Shown here piece after piece: positions 36,398-44,725 of a DNA stretch of 64,000 nucleotides. Origin of the DNA: Ensifer adhaerens (GTDB lineage Bacteria; Pseudomonadota; Alphaproteobacteria; Rhizobiales; Rhizobiaceae). The notes under the pieces are model-generated. The model saw nothing but the letters and a program-made list of their open reading frames with translations. It was not told where the DNA came from and made no database searches. Made by a program: the position numbers and the translations under genes. The stretch covers positions 868,001 to 932,000 of the forward strand of contig NZ_CP118610.1 of NCBI RefSeq assembly GCF_028993555.1, in the 5' to 3' direction. Within the stretch, counting starts at the first letter, position 1; every line of letters starts with the position of its first letter.

Positions 36398-36850
36398 ATG
36401 ACAGAAAAAATCGAAGTCGCCGAGCGGCTCTTCGATCTCTATCAGTGCGTTCATCGCCTGGTGAACACATCGATGTCGGAGGAAGGTGTTTCGCTCGCGC
36501 GCAGCAAATTCCTGTTCTATCTCAACACGCTGGGTCCCTGTCGCTGCGCGGATATCGCCTCAGCGCTCGGTTTTGCGGCCAGAACCGTCACCGAAGCGAT
36601 CGACGGGCTGGAGCGGGACGGCATGGTCGTCCGTGAAGCGGACCCGGAGGATCGCCGCGCGAAGATCATTTCGATCACCGGTCGTGGCCGATTGGCCTTG
36701 GAGGCGGCGCTACAGCCACGTCATCGCACGATCGACGAATTGTTCTCGGCGCTCAACGATTGCGAGCGCACCGAGCTCTTTCGCCTGCTGGGCTGTCTCC
36801 GCGAGAAGGCGACGGAGATCGACGAAAACCGCCAGCCGGTTGCCGCCTGA
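36398..36850 (+). CDS. MarR family transcriptional regulator
   Basis: A 150 aa winged-helix protein. CADIASALGFAARTVTEAID is the recognition helix region and READPEDRRAKIISITGRGR the wing. The chosen ATG at 36398 gives MTEKIEVAERLF, with TGAGGT upstream; an ATG at 36383 is in frame. It may control the secreted protein pair or act elsewhere; there is no direct evidence. It is convergent with the GGDEF gene, 10 bp apart. Confidence 0.85.
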   Translation: MTEKIEVAERLFDLYQCVHRLVNTSMSEEGVSLARSKFLFYLNTLGPCRCADIASALGFAARTVTEAIDGLERDGMVVREADPEDRRAKIISITGRGRLALEAALQPRHRTIDELFSALNDCERTELFRLLGCLREKATEIDENRQPVAA

Positions 36851-36860
36851 TGCGCGACAC

Positions 36861-37934
36861 CTAAGCGGCGTTCTGACCGTAGGTCTTGCCGCGGCCGAGT
36901 GCTGCCGAATAGCTGAGGATGCCGGCGCCATCGCGTGCGCCGGCCAATGCCAGCTCGGCCTCTGTCATGAGATCGGCGCTCGTCGATGCCGGTTGCGCAA
37001 TGGTGATACCGGCCGCAAGCGAGAGCGTCTCTGCCGTGTGCGCGCGCCCGGGAAGGGTGACCTTCACGTCTTGCACGGATTGGCATAGCCGCCGGGCAAT
37101 GGCTTCGGCATTTTCGACGCTGACGTCGCGGCAGACGAAGGCGAACTCCTGCTGACCCACGCGGGCGACGAAGTCGTTCTTCTTGATCGACTTTCGGAAC
37201 AGCGCTGACAGCTTGGCAAGCGCCTTGCTCGCAACCGTTCCGCCGTGGTGCTCGGCCATCTCGCGAAGCCCATCGACAAAGACGAGAAGCAGGGCGATCG
37301 GTTGGTCGGTTTGCTCCGTTTCGAGAAGAGAGTCGAGTTTCGCTGTCAGCGCCAGACGGTTTGGCAGGCCTGTCGCGAGGTCGCGGGTGAGCGACCGGCG
37401 GCTCTCGGCGAGATCCTCCTCGAATTCGGCCATGCGCTGCGCACTGGCTTCCAGGGCGTGCTGCAGGGCATTCTCTTGGTTTAGCAAATGCCCTGCCGTT
37501 TCCCGGAGCCGCGCGGCGTCGTCGGCGAACTCCGACAGGCCGACAACGGGGTCATCTGCGAGCCGGCCGGTGAAACGATCGAGTTCGGTCTTGAATGTTT
37601 GCTTCTGCGCCAGCGCAAGCTTGAGCTTGCTGGCCATGCCGGCAAGGGTTTCCTGGGCTGCGGCTCTCGCCCGGTCCGCAGCGAGGGCCGCGTGGGAGAC
37701 AAGGTGATGCTTGAGGCCCAAGGCGTCCAGCGAGTCCTGCGGCGGGTTGAGCCCAAGAGCCGCAAGCTCCCGGGAAAGCTGGGGCAGGCGACCGGACAGC
37801 GCCTCGTAGAAAAGCTCGTAGTTGCGGGGCAGGGCAGCAATCCCGTGCGCGGACATTGCGTGTGCGACTTTCAGAATGATTGCCGCCTGCCTCGCCTGCG
37901 ATCGGCTGGCGTCCGCTGGAACTTGCCTGGTCAT
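36861..37934 (-). CDS. GGDEF-domain protein with degenerate active site
   Basis: A cytosolic protein of 357 aa if started at the ATG at 37934; an ATG at 38003 would add 23 residues, and neither has a strong ribosome site. The N-terminal half is helical with no recognised sensor. The C-terminal GGDEF domain starts at RDLATGLPNR, but the signature is GQQEF (within VARVGQQEFAFV) in place of GGDEF, and the substrate-binding DxxFKxxND-type stretch reads VDGLREMAEHH. Diguanylate cyclase activity is therefore unlikely; binding or regulatory roles are more plausible. Confidence 0.85.
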   Translation of the reverse strand: MTRQVPADASRSQARQAAIILKVAHAMSAHGIAALPRNYELFYEALSGRLPQLSRELAALGLNPPQDSLDALGLKHHLVSHAALAADRARAAAQETLAGMASKLKLALAQKQTFKTELDRFTGRLADDPVVGLSEFADDAARLRETAGHLLNQENALQHALEASAQRMAEFEEDLAESRRSLTRDLATGLPNRLALTAKLDSLLETEQTDQPIALLLVFVDGLREMAEHHGGTVASKALAKLSALFRKSIKKNDFVARVGQQEFAFVCRDVSVENAEAIARRLCQSVQDVKVTLPGRAHTAETLSLAAGITIAQPASTSADLMTEAELALAGARDGAGILSYSAALGRGKTYGQNAA

Positions 37935-38102
37935 TCCGTCGTGGTCCCCAAATGTCTGTCGGACGGCGATGTCCGGATCGATGAGCACTATGGAAGGCCG
38001 CATTTAAGGGAGTCTGAAGATTTCAGCCGGCCACCCGTTCCCGCCCGGTATGGTTGCTGAATTCCATCTAAGGGAGGCCGGTCGCAACTGACAATCGCAA
38101 CC

Positions 38103-38122
38103 GAGCTGACAGCCGTCAGTTC
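38103..38122. promoter_or_regulatory. Inverted repeat upstream of the fusion gene promoter
   Basis: GAGCTGAC, loop AGCC, GTCAGTTC (8-bp arms with one G-U). It ends 14 nt before the candidate -35 at 38137, in the gap between two divergent genes, so it is not a simple terminator. It could be an operator. Confidence 0.4.
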
Positions 38123-38136
38123 GCCGATCTTTATAC

Positions 38137-38163
38137 TTGACGCCTTTAGTCACCAATTATATT
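38137..38163 (+). promoter_or_regulatory. Candidate promoter of the fusion gene
   Basis: CTTGACG -35 (TTGACG at 38137-38142) followed by an AT-rich -10 zone; TATATT is at 38158-38163 with a 15-nt spacer, or TATTCG with 17. A short leader of about 50 nt would result. Confidence 0.45.
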
Positions 38164-38214
38164 CGCGCTGCTAAATCGGGCATAGAAGCTCGAGGCAAAC
38201 AGTGACGGTCAAGG

Positions 38215-40818
38215 ATGTCCATCTCGTTCATTGCGGATCTGGCGAAATGGGGCGACCGGCCGGCGCTGGTCTTTTCCGGGCAGCGGACGGTCACCTATCG
38301 GGAGCTCGGCGAGCGGATCACGCGCCAGGCCCTTGCCTTCCGAGGCCCGCGTGGGCTGGTGGCGATCGAGGCCCAGCTTTCCGAACATGCGATCGTCGCT
38401 TACCTGGCGGCGCTGGCAGCTGGACATGCCGTTGCGGTGCACGCCCCGAAGAACGGGACCGGCGGATCCTGGGTCGATGCCTTCGAGCCCGATCATGCCT
38501 TTCGCCGGATCGACGGCCGCTGGCGCACGGAACATCTGCTGCGGGAAAATGATAGGGCGCTGCACTCCGAGCTGGCGGTGATGCTCTCCACTTCGGGCAG
38601 CACCGGTTGCGGCAAGGCCGTCCGCTTGTCCCGGGAAAACATCTCGGCAAACGCCGCGTCCATCGCCGAATATCTCGGCCTGACGGCGGATGATCGCGGC
38701 TGCCTGGTTCTGCCGCTGCATTATTCCTACGGCCTGTCGGTGTTGAATTCTCACCTGGCAGCCGGCGCCAGCCTCTACCTTCCCGGCGGATCGATTCTCG
38801 ATGCCGGTTTCCTCGATGGTCTTGCCGAAAGCGGCAGCACGAACCTTGCGGGCGTGCCCTATTCCTACGAATTGCTGGAGAAGGTGGGCTTCCGCGAGAG
38901 GCAGTTTCCGAGCCTGCGCTTCATGACCGTCGCCGGCGGACGGCTGAGTCCTGGCGTCATCCGTCTCTACGACGACCACCTTCGCACCCAGGGCGCGGCA
39001 TTCTTTGCGATGTACGGCCAGACCGAAGCCACGGCGCGCATCGCCTATGTGCCGCCGACTCTGCTCGCCGGAAACGAGGATAGGATCGGCGTCGCGATTC
39101 CAGATGGGCGCCTCCTGATCGAGACCGAGGGCGGAGCCCCGATCGAAAACGACGGTGTGACCGGCGAACTCGTCTATCGCGGTCCGAACGTGATGATGGG
39201 CTATGCAACATCGCGTGACGATCTCTGCCGCGGCGCCGAGCTTACCGAGCTGCGCACCGGCGACCTCGCGATCCGCCATGCCGACGGCCTGTTCCAGATC
39301 GTCGGCCGCATGAAGCGGATTTCCAAGATTGCCGGCCTGAGGATCGCTCACGATGTGCTGGAAGCGGCTCTCGAAAGGCGCGGCACCGCCGCAGCCGTCG
39401 TCGGTGACGATGCCAGTCTTCACGCGTTCTATTGCGGCAACCGCGATGCCGAAGAAATCAGACGGTTCCTCGCGCAGGCGAGCGGGCTGACGCTTGCCCA
39501 CCTGAAAGCCACACCCCTTGCCGAAATGCCGCGGCTGGCCAGCGGCAAGGTCGATTACAACGCGCTCAACATGGCGGCGCGCCAGGCAGCCGTAAATGTC
39601 GACGACGACAACGGTGGCATCGAAGAGCTTTTCGCGCAGGTGTTCTATCCGAAGCGGGTGAAACGCTCCGACAGTTTTGTGTCGCTGGGCGGCGATTCCC
39701 TGCGCTTCGTTCAGCTTTCGATGGGGCTGGAGAAGGCACTGGGGCAAGTTCCGGACGCCTGGGAGACCTTGTCGATCACCGAGTTGTCGGCCTATGAGCG
39801 CCGCGAAACCACCACCCGGCGCATCGGGATTGATCTGCTGATCCGCGCTCTGGCCATTCTACTGGTCGTGCTGCACCATGAATTGCTCTGGCCCATCCCC
39901 GGCGGATCGGCGGCCATGGTCGTTCTCGTGGGTTTCAGTCTTGCCCGCTTCCAGATGGGACCGCTTCTGGCGGGAGACAGCTTGGCCATCCTGCGCCCGC
40001 TCGCCCAGGTGCTGGTTCCGTACTACCTGATCGTCGCTGCCTATGCGCTCGCCTGGGGTGAGGTGCCCTGGGCCTCGGCCTTTCTCGTCGGCAATTTCGG
40101 CCTGTCCCTGCCGGAGACGCACGGTATGGTGCCGTATCTCTACTGGTTCATCGAAGCCTATTGCCAGATGATGCTCCTCTTCGTCGGACTCTTCGCGATC
40201 CCGCAGTTCCGACGTTTTGTATCGGCAAGGCCCTTCGCCGCAGGAATGTCCCTGCTTTTGGCGGCACTTGTCGCCCGGCTTGCCCTGCCGTTGCTCTGGC
40301 CGATCGGCAATCGCCAGATTTTCACGCTGCCGTGGATCTTCTATCTCGCAGTCATCGGCTGGTGTGCTGCTGTCGCCGAAACGGCGAAGCAACGGCTGGT
40401 GCTGATGATGGCCGGCACGGGGGCTTTCCTGTTCTTCGGCCTATACGAGGGAGTCTGGATCGGAACGAAGATCAAGTACCTGCTGCAGATCGCGGTTCTC
40501 GCAGCCCTGCTCTATCTCCCGCGCATCAGCATGCCGCGCCGGGCGGCACAACTTACCCTGCCTTTGTCGGCGGCGGGCTTCCACATCTACATTCTGCACC
40601 GCTTCGTTCCGGAGCTGCTGATGCTGCCGCTGCAGTCGGCGCTGCCGCCCGCAGCGTTTTCGATCCTGTCGATCGTTGGCGGTGTGGCGCTCGGCCTTGT
40701 TGCCTGGCTCGGCCAGCGCCAGCTTCTAAAGAAGCTTGCCGAGTGGCGGGAGCGCGAGATCCGGCCACTACGGTTGCCCGGATTTGGGGCGCTGCGGTCT
40801 CCGCTACGCCCACTTTGA
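38215..40818 (+). CDS. Fusion protein: acyl-adenylating domain, carrier domain, membrane acyltransferase
   Basis: 867 aa. Residues 1-450 are an AMP-binding domain: MLSTSGSTGCGKAVRL (123-138), YGQTEA (267-272), TGDL (348-351), GRMKRISKIAGLRI (364-377) and the C-terminal catalytic lysine in LASGKVDYNAL (K445). Residues about 465-530 are a carrier domain with the pantetheine serine S495 in LGGDSL. Residues about 540-830 contain roughly ten hydrophobic helices starting RALAILLVVLHHELL, which fits an Acyltransferase_3/OafA-type domain. The three parts could activate an acyl or amino acid, load it on the carrier and pass it to a membrane or envelope acceptor. Substrate and acceptor unknown. It overlaps the convergent DinB gene by 15 bp. 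Confidence 0.85.
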   Translation: MSISFIADLAKWGDRPALVFSGQRTVTYRELGERITRQALAFRGPRGLVAIEAQLSEHAIVAYLAALAAGHAVAVHAPKNGTGGSWVDAFEPDHAFRRIDGRWRTEHLLRENDRALHSELAVMLSTSGSTGCGKAVRLSRENISANAASIAEYLGLTADDRGCLVLPLHYSYGLSVLNSHLAAGASLYLPGGSILDAGFLDGLAESGSTNLAGVPYSYELLEKVGFRERQFPSLRFMTVAGGRLSPGVIRLYDDHLRTQGAAFFAMYGQTEATARIAYVPPTLLAGNEDRIGVAIPDGRLLIETEGGAPIENDGVTGELVYRGPNVMMGYATSRDDLCRGAELTELRTGDLAIRHADGLFQIVGRMKRISKIAGLRIAHDVLEAALERRGTAAAVVGDDASLHAFYCGNRDAEEIRRFLAQASGLTLAHLKATPLAEMPRLASGKVDYNALNMAARQAAVNVDDDNGGIEELFAQVFYPKRVKRSDSFVSLGGDSLRFVQLSMGLEKALGQVPDAWETLSITELSAYERRETTTRRIGIDLLIRALAILLVVLHHELLWPIPGGSAAMVVLVGFSLARFQMGPLLAGDSLAILRPLAQVLVPYYLIVAAYALAWGEVPWASAFLVGNFGLSLPETHGMVPYLYWFIEAYCQMMLLFVGLFAIPQFRRFVSARPFAAGMSLLLAALVARLALPLLWPIGNRQIFTLPWIFYLAVIGWCAAVAETAKQRLVLMMAGTGAFLFFGLYEGVWIGTKIKYLLQIAVLAALLYLPRISMPRRAAQLTLPLSAAGFHIYILHRFVPELLMLPLQSALPPAAFSILSIVGGVALGLVAWLGQRQLLKKLAEWREREIRPLRLPGFGALRSPLRPL

Positions 40819-41313
40819 CCCTTCGGTTCTCAGGAAATATGCAAGATCCAGCGCTACCGAAGGGCGACCGAGTGCGGTCAGCGTCGCATGCGCCTGGCCG
40901 CGGTGATGGGTCTGGTGGTTGAAGAAGTGTCCGAGCGTCGGCGCCAGCTTCTGGGTGATAACCGTCGGGTTGGTGAGCGGTGTATAGGTGAGGGCGGCGT
41001 TGAGGCGTTCGTCACTCAAGCCGTTGATCCAGGCGATGATGCGTTCGTCTTCGGCAGTGCGAGCGGCGGTAAGCGCCGGCAGATCGTCATGGAGGATCGC
41101 GTCGAGTTCGGTGGGGGCATCGCCCTCGCGCGTAAAGCGTTTCATCCATACCCGGTCGGCGACGAGAATATGGTTGAGGGTCGAAAGCAGCGAGCCGAAG
41201 AAGGCGCCCCGGCTTTCCCGCAATTCGGTATCGGTCAGTTCCGCTGCGGCGGCGTAGACCAGGCGGTTCGCCCAGCGGTTATAATCGGCGAACATGCGAA
41301 AGTGATCGAGCAT
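40804..41313 (-). CDS. DinB family protein
   Basis: A 169 aa four-helix bundle protein of the DinB/YfiT-like type, often metal-dependent. Histidine ligands are likely in LLSTLNHILVADRVW and in GHFFNHQTHHRGQAH. The start is the ATG at 41311-41313, with GGAGAT upstream; the frame is open to 41346. Its 3' end overlaps the convergent fusion gene. Function unknown; relatives are thiol-dependent transferases or hydrolases. Confidence 0.88.
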   Translation of the reverse strand: MLDHFRMFADYNRWANRLVYAAAAELTDTELRESRGAFFGSLLSTLNHILVADRVWMKRFTREGDAPTELDAILHDDLPALTAARTAEDERIIAWINGLSDERLNAALTYTPLTNPTVITQKLAPTLGHFFNHQTHHRGQAHATLTALGRPSVALDLAYFLRTEGSKWA

Positions 41314-41547
41314 CGGGTATCTCCAATGAAAGAACGCAAGGGGCAAAACACCTCCATTTGGCGGCTTTTCCTTGGGTTCGGTTGGTTATTGATCGGCATT
41401 TTCGCCGATCGGCTAAATGTCTTCCTTCCGCGCGACAGGCATCTGCCGTTCGGTTCTCGAACCAATCTCCAATGCGTGACCTGATGCGTTGGCTTCGGTC
41501 ACAGAGTGACGTTCGGCTCCCGGCTTCCCATTCTCCTTGAGGAGCGC

Positions 41548-41566
41548 AGCCCGGACCTGCCGGGCT
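41548..41566. other. Hairpin at the 3' side of the IS110 transposase
   Basis: AGCCCGG (41548-41554), loop ACCTG, CCGGGCT (41560-41566). Together with the GTCAC/GTGAC hairpin at 41498-41510 it forms a structured noncoding stretch next to the transposase stop. Possible guide RNA part or terminator. Confidence 0.4.
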
Positions 41567-41579
41567 CGCTAGAACCTGA

Positions 41580-42647
41580 TCAGGACAGCTGGGATATCGT
41601 CGACGCGCCTTCCATGGGGCTGGTGTCGCGCCGCTCGTAGGCGCGCTGGTCACGCAGGATCTGGAAGGCGATCGTCAAAAGCTTGCGTGCGATCGCCACA
41701 CGCGCCTTGTTCACTCCTCTGAACTTCAAGTGGTCGTACTGGGCGCGCAGCTCAGGATCGCTGGCGATGGCGGGGGTGACCGCCTCGACGAACGCCCAGC
41801 GCAACCATTTATTGCCCTGCTTGATGATCTTGCCGTGGTAGGTCTTGCCGCCGGAGGAATAGGTCGATGGCACGAGGCCGGCATAGGCGGCCAGCTTCTT
41901 CGGGGTGCGGAACCGGCTGATATCGTCGATCTCCGCATCGATCAGCCGGGCGAAGAACTCGCCGATGCCGGGGATCGTCTTCAACAGCCTGACATTGCCA
42001 TTGCCCTTGGTCATCGCCCGGATCGTTGCTTCCGCCTGCTTGATCCGCACGTCAATGTCGCCGATGAAGGCGAGGCCACGGTCGATCTGGATACGGTCGA
42101 TCGCTGAGACCTCAATCTGCGCCAGCTGGCTGCGGCCGGCCTTGCCAAACAGGTCCCCAAGCGTCTTCAACTGCGCCGTCTGTTCCGGATAACGATCAAA
42201 CACCGTGACTATGCGGTTCTTCGTCATCGTGCGCAGCCGCACGTAAAACATCCGCTCGCGCAGCGCGACACGCAACTCGCGGGCCTTGTCGCTCGGTGCC
42301 CAGGCCTGTGGCACCAGGTCGGCCCTGAGCAGGTGTGCCAGCACGGTGGCGTCGATCTTGTCGGTCTTGATCTTGGCGTCGGCGATCGCCTTGACCTTCA
42401 ACGGATGGGCGAGAACGACATCATCACATATGTCGTCGAGCCAGTCGTAGATCACCATCCAGTTGCGCGTCGCCTCGACAACCGCATGGCTGTTCTCGCG
42501 ATAGCGTTCGAGAAAGCTGCCCAGCGACTGGCGGTCGTTCTTCACCCGGCCGGATCTGAGCGTCTTGCCGCCCGAATCCTGCACCACCAGGTGGCTGTAG
42601 GATTTGTGGTAGTCGACGCCGATATGGTATTCATAGGACGCAGTCAT
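41580..42647 (-). CDS. IS110 family transposase
   Basis: 355 aa from the ATG at 42645-42647 (MTASYEYHIGVDYHKS), preceded by GGGAG. The N-terminal RuvC-like DEDD domain shows the first Asp in HIGVDYHKSY, the Glu in AVVEATRNWMVIYDWL, and the paired Asp in KTDKIDATVLAHLL. The C-terminal Transposase_20 domain has LLKTIPGIGEFFARLIDAEI and LAAYAGLVPSTYSSGGKTYH with the serine characteristic of the family. The gene looks intact. Single copy in the window. Confidence 0.93.
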   Translation of the reverse strand: MTASYEYHIGVDYHKSYSHLVVQDSGGKTLRSGRVKNDRQSLGSFLERYRENSHAVVEATRNWMVIYDWLDDICDDVVLAHPLKVKAIADAKIKTDKIDATVLAHLLRADLVPQAWAPSDKARELRVALRERMFYVRLRTMTKNRIVTVFDRYPEQTAQLKTLGDLFGKAGRSQLAQIEVSAIDRIQIDRGLAFIGDIDVRIKQAEATIRAMTKGNGNVRLLKTIPGIGEFFARLIDAEIDDISRFRTPKKLAAYAGLVPSTYSSGGKTYHGKIIKQGNKWLRWAFVEAVTPAIASDPELRAQYDHLKFRGVNKARVAIARKLLTIAFQILRDQRAYERRDTSPMEGASTISQLS

Positions 42648-42909
42648 GCTTCCAACTCCCGTGTTGAGATCTCGAAAACCCCAACAGGATAAGCCGAAAG
42701 GCTGGAAGCGTGACTGTCCCTCGATCATCACCTGCATCTCAGTGATCCGTTCTCTCCGCGGGCGACCTCTTTCATGTCACCTCCTTTGAAGGGGCGGCGA
42801 CGCTAACTCGAAACCGCATTTCTGTGGCTGATATCACTCATGAAATTTACTGATTTGATGACGTGGCCGATTTGTCGTTCAACGGGACGCCAACCGACCG
42901 GGAGTTCAC

Positions 42910-43599
42910 ATGTCGAGAAAACTCTATTCGCTTTGCGGCGCCGACAGGACGCGTCCTTTCTCGCCGCATGTGTGGAAGACGAAGATGTCGCTCGCGCACA
43001 AGGGGCTCGATTTCGACGTCGTGCCGATCGGTTTCACCGAAATCCCCGCGGTCGAGGATGGGGCAACGAGCCTGGTGCCGCTGCTGCGGGACGGCGAACG
43101 CTTGGTGCAGGACAGCTTCGAGATAGCCCTTTATCTCGAACAGAACTACCCGGATCGTCCGCCGCTCTTTGCCGGCGAGGGGGCGATGGCGATCTCCCGC
43201 TTCGTCGAGGGCTGGTCGCAGACAACACTGCATCCCGCCATTACCCGCATCATCATCAGGGATATTCACGATCGCCTTGATCCAGTCGATCAGGCCTATT
43301 TCCGGCAGAGCCGCGAGAAGCGCTTTGGCACGTCGCTCGAAGCGGTCGCCGAAAGCGGTGGCGCAGCGCTCGGAACCTTCGCTGAAAAGCTCGAGCCGCT
43401 GCGCCATATGCTGAAGTTTCAGGGTTTCCTCGGCGGCGCGTCGCCGCTTTTTGCCGATTACATCGTCTTCGGCGCGTTTCAGTGGGCGCGCATCGTTTCG
43501 CCGCAGTGCCTGCTTCAGCCAGGTGATCCCGTGACCGATTGGTTCGAACGATGCCTCGATCTGCACAGCGGGCTCGGACGTAGTGTGACGGCTGCGTGA
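42910..43599 (+). CDS. Glutathione S-transferase family protein, beta-etherase-like
   Basis: A 229 aa protein with an N-terminal thioredoxin-fold GST domain. SPHVWKTKMSLAHKGLDFDV and LVPLLRDGERLVQDSFEIALYL resemble LigE/LigF-type beta-etherases rather than classical GSTs. The substrate could be an aromatic ether or other electrophile. GGGAGTT precedes the ATG. Its upstream region lies next to the IS110 element, so its original promoter may have been altered. Confidence 0.85.
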   Translation: MSRKLYSLCGADRTRPFSPHVWKTKMSLAHKGLDFDVVPIGFTEIPAVEDGATSLVPLLRDGERLVQDSFEIALYLEQNYPDRPPLFAGEGAMAISRFVEGWSQTTLHPAITRIIIRDIHDRLDPVDQAYFRQSREKRFGTSLEAVAESGGAALGTFAEKLEPLRHMLKFQGFLGGASPLFADYIVFGAFQWARIVSPQCLLQPGDPVTDWFERCLDLHSGLGRSVTAA

Positions 43600-43637
43600 A
43601 ACCCGCTTGCCCCAAGCCGAATCATCGGTGAACCCCC

Positions 43638-43666
43638 TTGTTTTGCGCGGAATTGGCGGCTAATGA
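43638..43666 (+). promoter_or_regulatory. Candidate sigma70 promoter of ndk
   Basis: TTGTTT (43638-43643), 17-nt spacer, TAATGA (43661-43666). A 9-bp inverted repeat, CCCTTGTTT (43635-43643) and AAACAAGGG (43683-43691), brackets the -10 region. Confidence 0.45.
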
Positions 43667-43701
43667 ACCGCCACTTCTCAAGAAACAAGGGATTTGAGCC
43701 A

Positions 43702-44124
43702 ATGGCTATTGAACGTACCTTCTCGATGATCAAGCCGGACGCGACCAAGCGCAACCTGACCGGCGCCATCACCAAGATGCTCGAAGATGCCGGCCTGCGC
43801 GTCGTCGCTTCCAAGCGCGTCTGGATGAGCCGCCGCGAAGCCGAAGGCTTCTACGCCGTTCACAAGGAACGTCCGTTCTTCGGCGAACTGGTCGAGTTCA
43901 TGTCCTCCGGCCCGACGATCGTTCAGGTTCTCGAAGGCGAAAACGCCATTGCCAAGAACCGCGAAGTCATGGGCGCCACCAACCCGGCAAACGCTGACGA
44001 AGGCACCATCCGCAAGGTTCACGCTCTCTCGATCGGCGAAAACTCGGTTCACGGTTCGGATGCTCCGGAAACCGCTGCCGAAGAAATCGCCTACTGGTTC
44101 TCGGGCACCGAGATCGTCGGCTGA
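43702..44124 (+). CDS. ndk: Nucleoside diphosphate kinase
   Basis: Balances nucleoside triphosphates through a phosphohistidine intermediate. 140 aa; active His117 in [14 protein letters not shown]-terminus [18 protein letters not shown] is typical. The ATG at 43702 is preferred to an in-frame ATG at 43663, which precedes the ribosome site. Monocistronic, ended by a textbook terminator. Confidence 0.98.
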   Translation: MAIERTFSMIKPDATKRNLTGAITKMLEDAGLRVVASKRVWMSRREAEGFYAVHKERPFFGELVEFMSSGPTIVQVLEGENAIAKNREVMGATNPANADEGTIRKVHALSIGENSVHGSDAPETAAEEIAYWFSGTEIVG

Positions 44125-44174
44125 TTCAAAATCTCCAGTTCGGGCTGTAATGGCTTGAATTGACGTGGGATTTG

Positions 44175-44203
44175 AACCGGAGCGGAAACGCTCCGGTTTT
44201 TTT
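44175..44203 (+). terminator. Rho-independent terminator of ndk
   Basis: AACCGGAGCG (44175-44184), GAAA tetraloop, CGCTCCGGTT (44189-44198), followed by a run of T to 44203. Confidence 0.93.
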
Positions 44204-44215
44204 ATTGCCCGTCTT

Positions 44216-44725
44216 TCACACCGGGCATTTTGCCGTCTCGAAATGCTCCGGTGCCTTGCCGCCGCGGAAGACTTCGGGGTTCTTGTCATAGGCGGGGCCT
44301 TCGACCAGCGCCTTGGCCGGCATGATGTCCTGATCGACATCGGAGATCACGGTGGTTTCGAGCTTCTGCAGCGACTGGCCTTCTGGTCCTTTGACCTCGA
44401 TCGTCACCGCATAGGGACGGTCCTTCTTCACACAGGTGATATCGGGGCTTTCCAGCACCACCTTTTCCAGCTTCGGGAAGAGTTTGCGCTCCAGCGTCAG
44501 CGCGTCGCCGCCTGCCGGATTTTCGAAGCGTGCAACGACGACACTGCCATCGGGCACAGCCTCGGCCTTGGTCAGCGTGATCATGTAGGTCGCGTAGGCC
44601 AGGCGATAGTTGAACACGAACATCTTGCCCGTCAGCTTCAACGGATCGGGTCCGGTCTCGCGCTGGCAGCCGGTGGCGAAGAGTGCGACGGCAATTGCCG
44701 CCAAGATCCCGAATGTCCTTATCAT
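44216..44725 (-). CDS. Predicted lipoprotein, unknown function
   Basis: 169 aa with a lipoprotein signal (MIRTFGILAAIAVALFATGC, lipobox cysteine C20). The mature part has no motif I recognise. The ATG at 44723-44725 overlaps the CGNR gene stop (ATGA), so the two are coupled. The upstream open frame to 44800 is the CGNR shadow. Possibly envelope-linked; its partner regulator and the divergent permease hint at a transport or sensing role. Confidence 0.75.
   Translation of the reverse strand: MIRTFGILAAIAVALFATGCQRETGPDPLKLTGKMFVFNYRLAYATYMITLTKAEAVPDGSVVVARFENPAGGDALTLERKLFPKLEKVVLESPDITCVKKDRPYAVTIEVKGPEGQSLQKLETTVISDVDQDIMPAKALVEGPAYDKNPEVFRGGKAPEHFETAKCPV

Larger units (their letters stand above)
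41498..42740. mobile_element. IS110-family insertion sequence (ends approximate)
   Basis: The transposase at 41580-42647 marks an IS110-type element. These lack simple terminal inverted repeats, and I could not fix the ends; the span covers the flanking noncoding stretches. On the 3' side of the transposase gene three hairpins fall within 70 bp (41498-41510, 41532-41545 region and 41548-41566). On the 5' side an imperfect stem CTTCCAGC/GTTGGAAG spans about 42650-42710. IS110 elements encode a guide (bridge/seek) RNA in such noncoding ends. Confidence 0.55.

Noticed and set aside
41326..41484. Open frame of 52 codons with a hydrophobic stretch (WRLFLGFGWLLIGIF), divergent from the DinB gene
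   Set aside because: No ribosome site upstream, only 12 bp from the DinB start, and its end lies next to the IS element. It could be a small membrane protein but is not supported.
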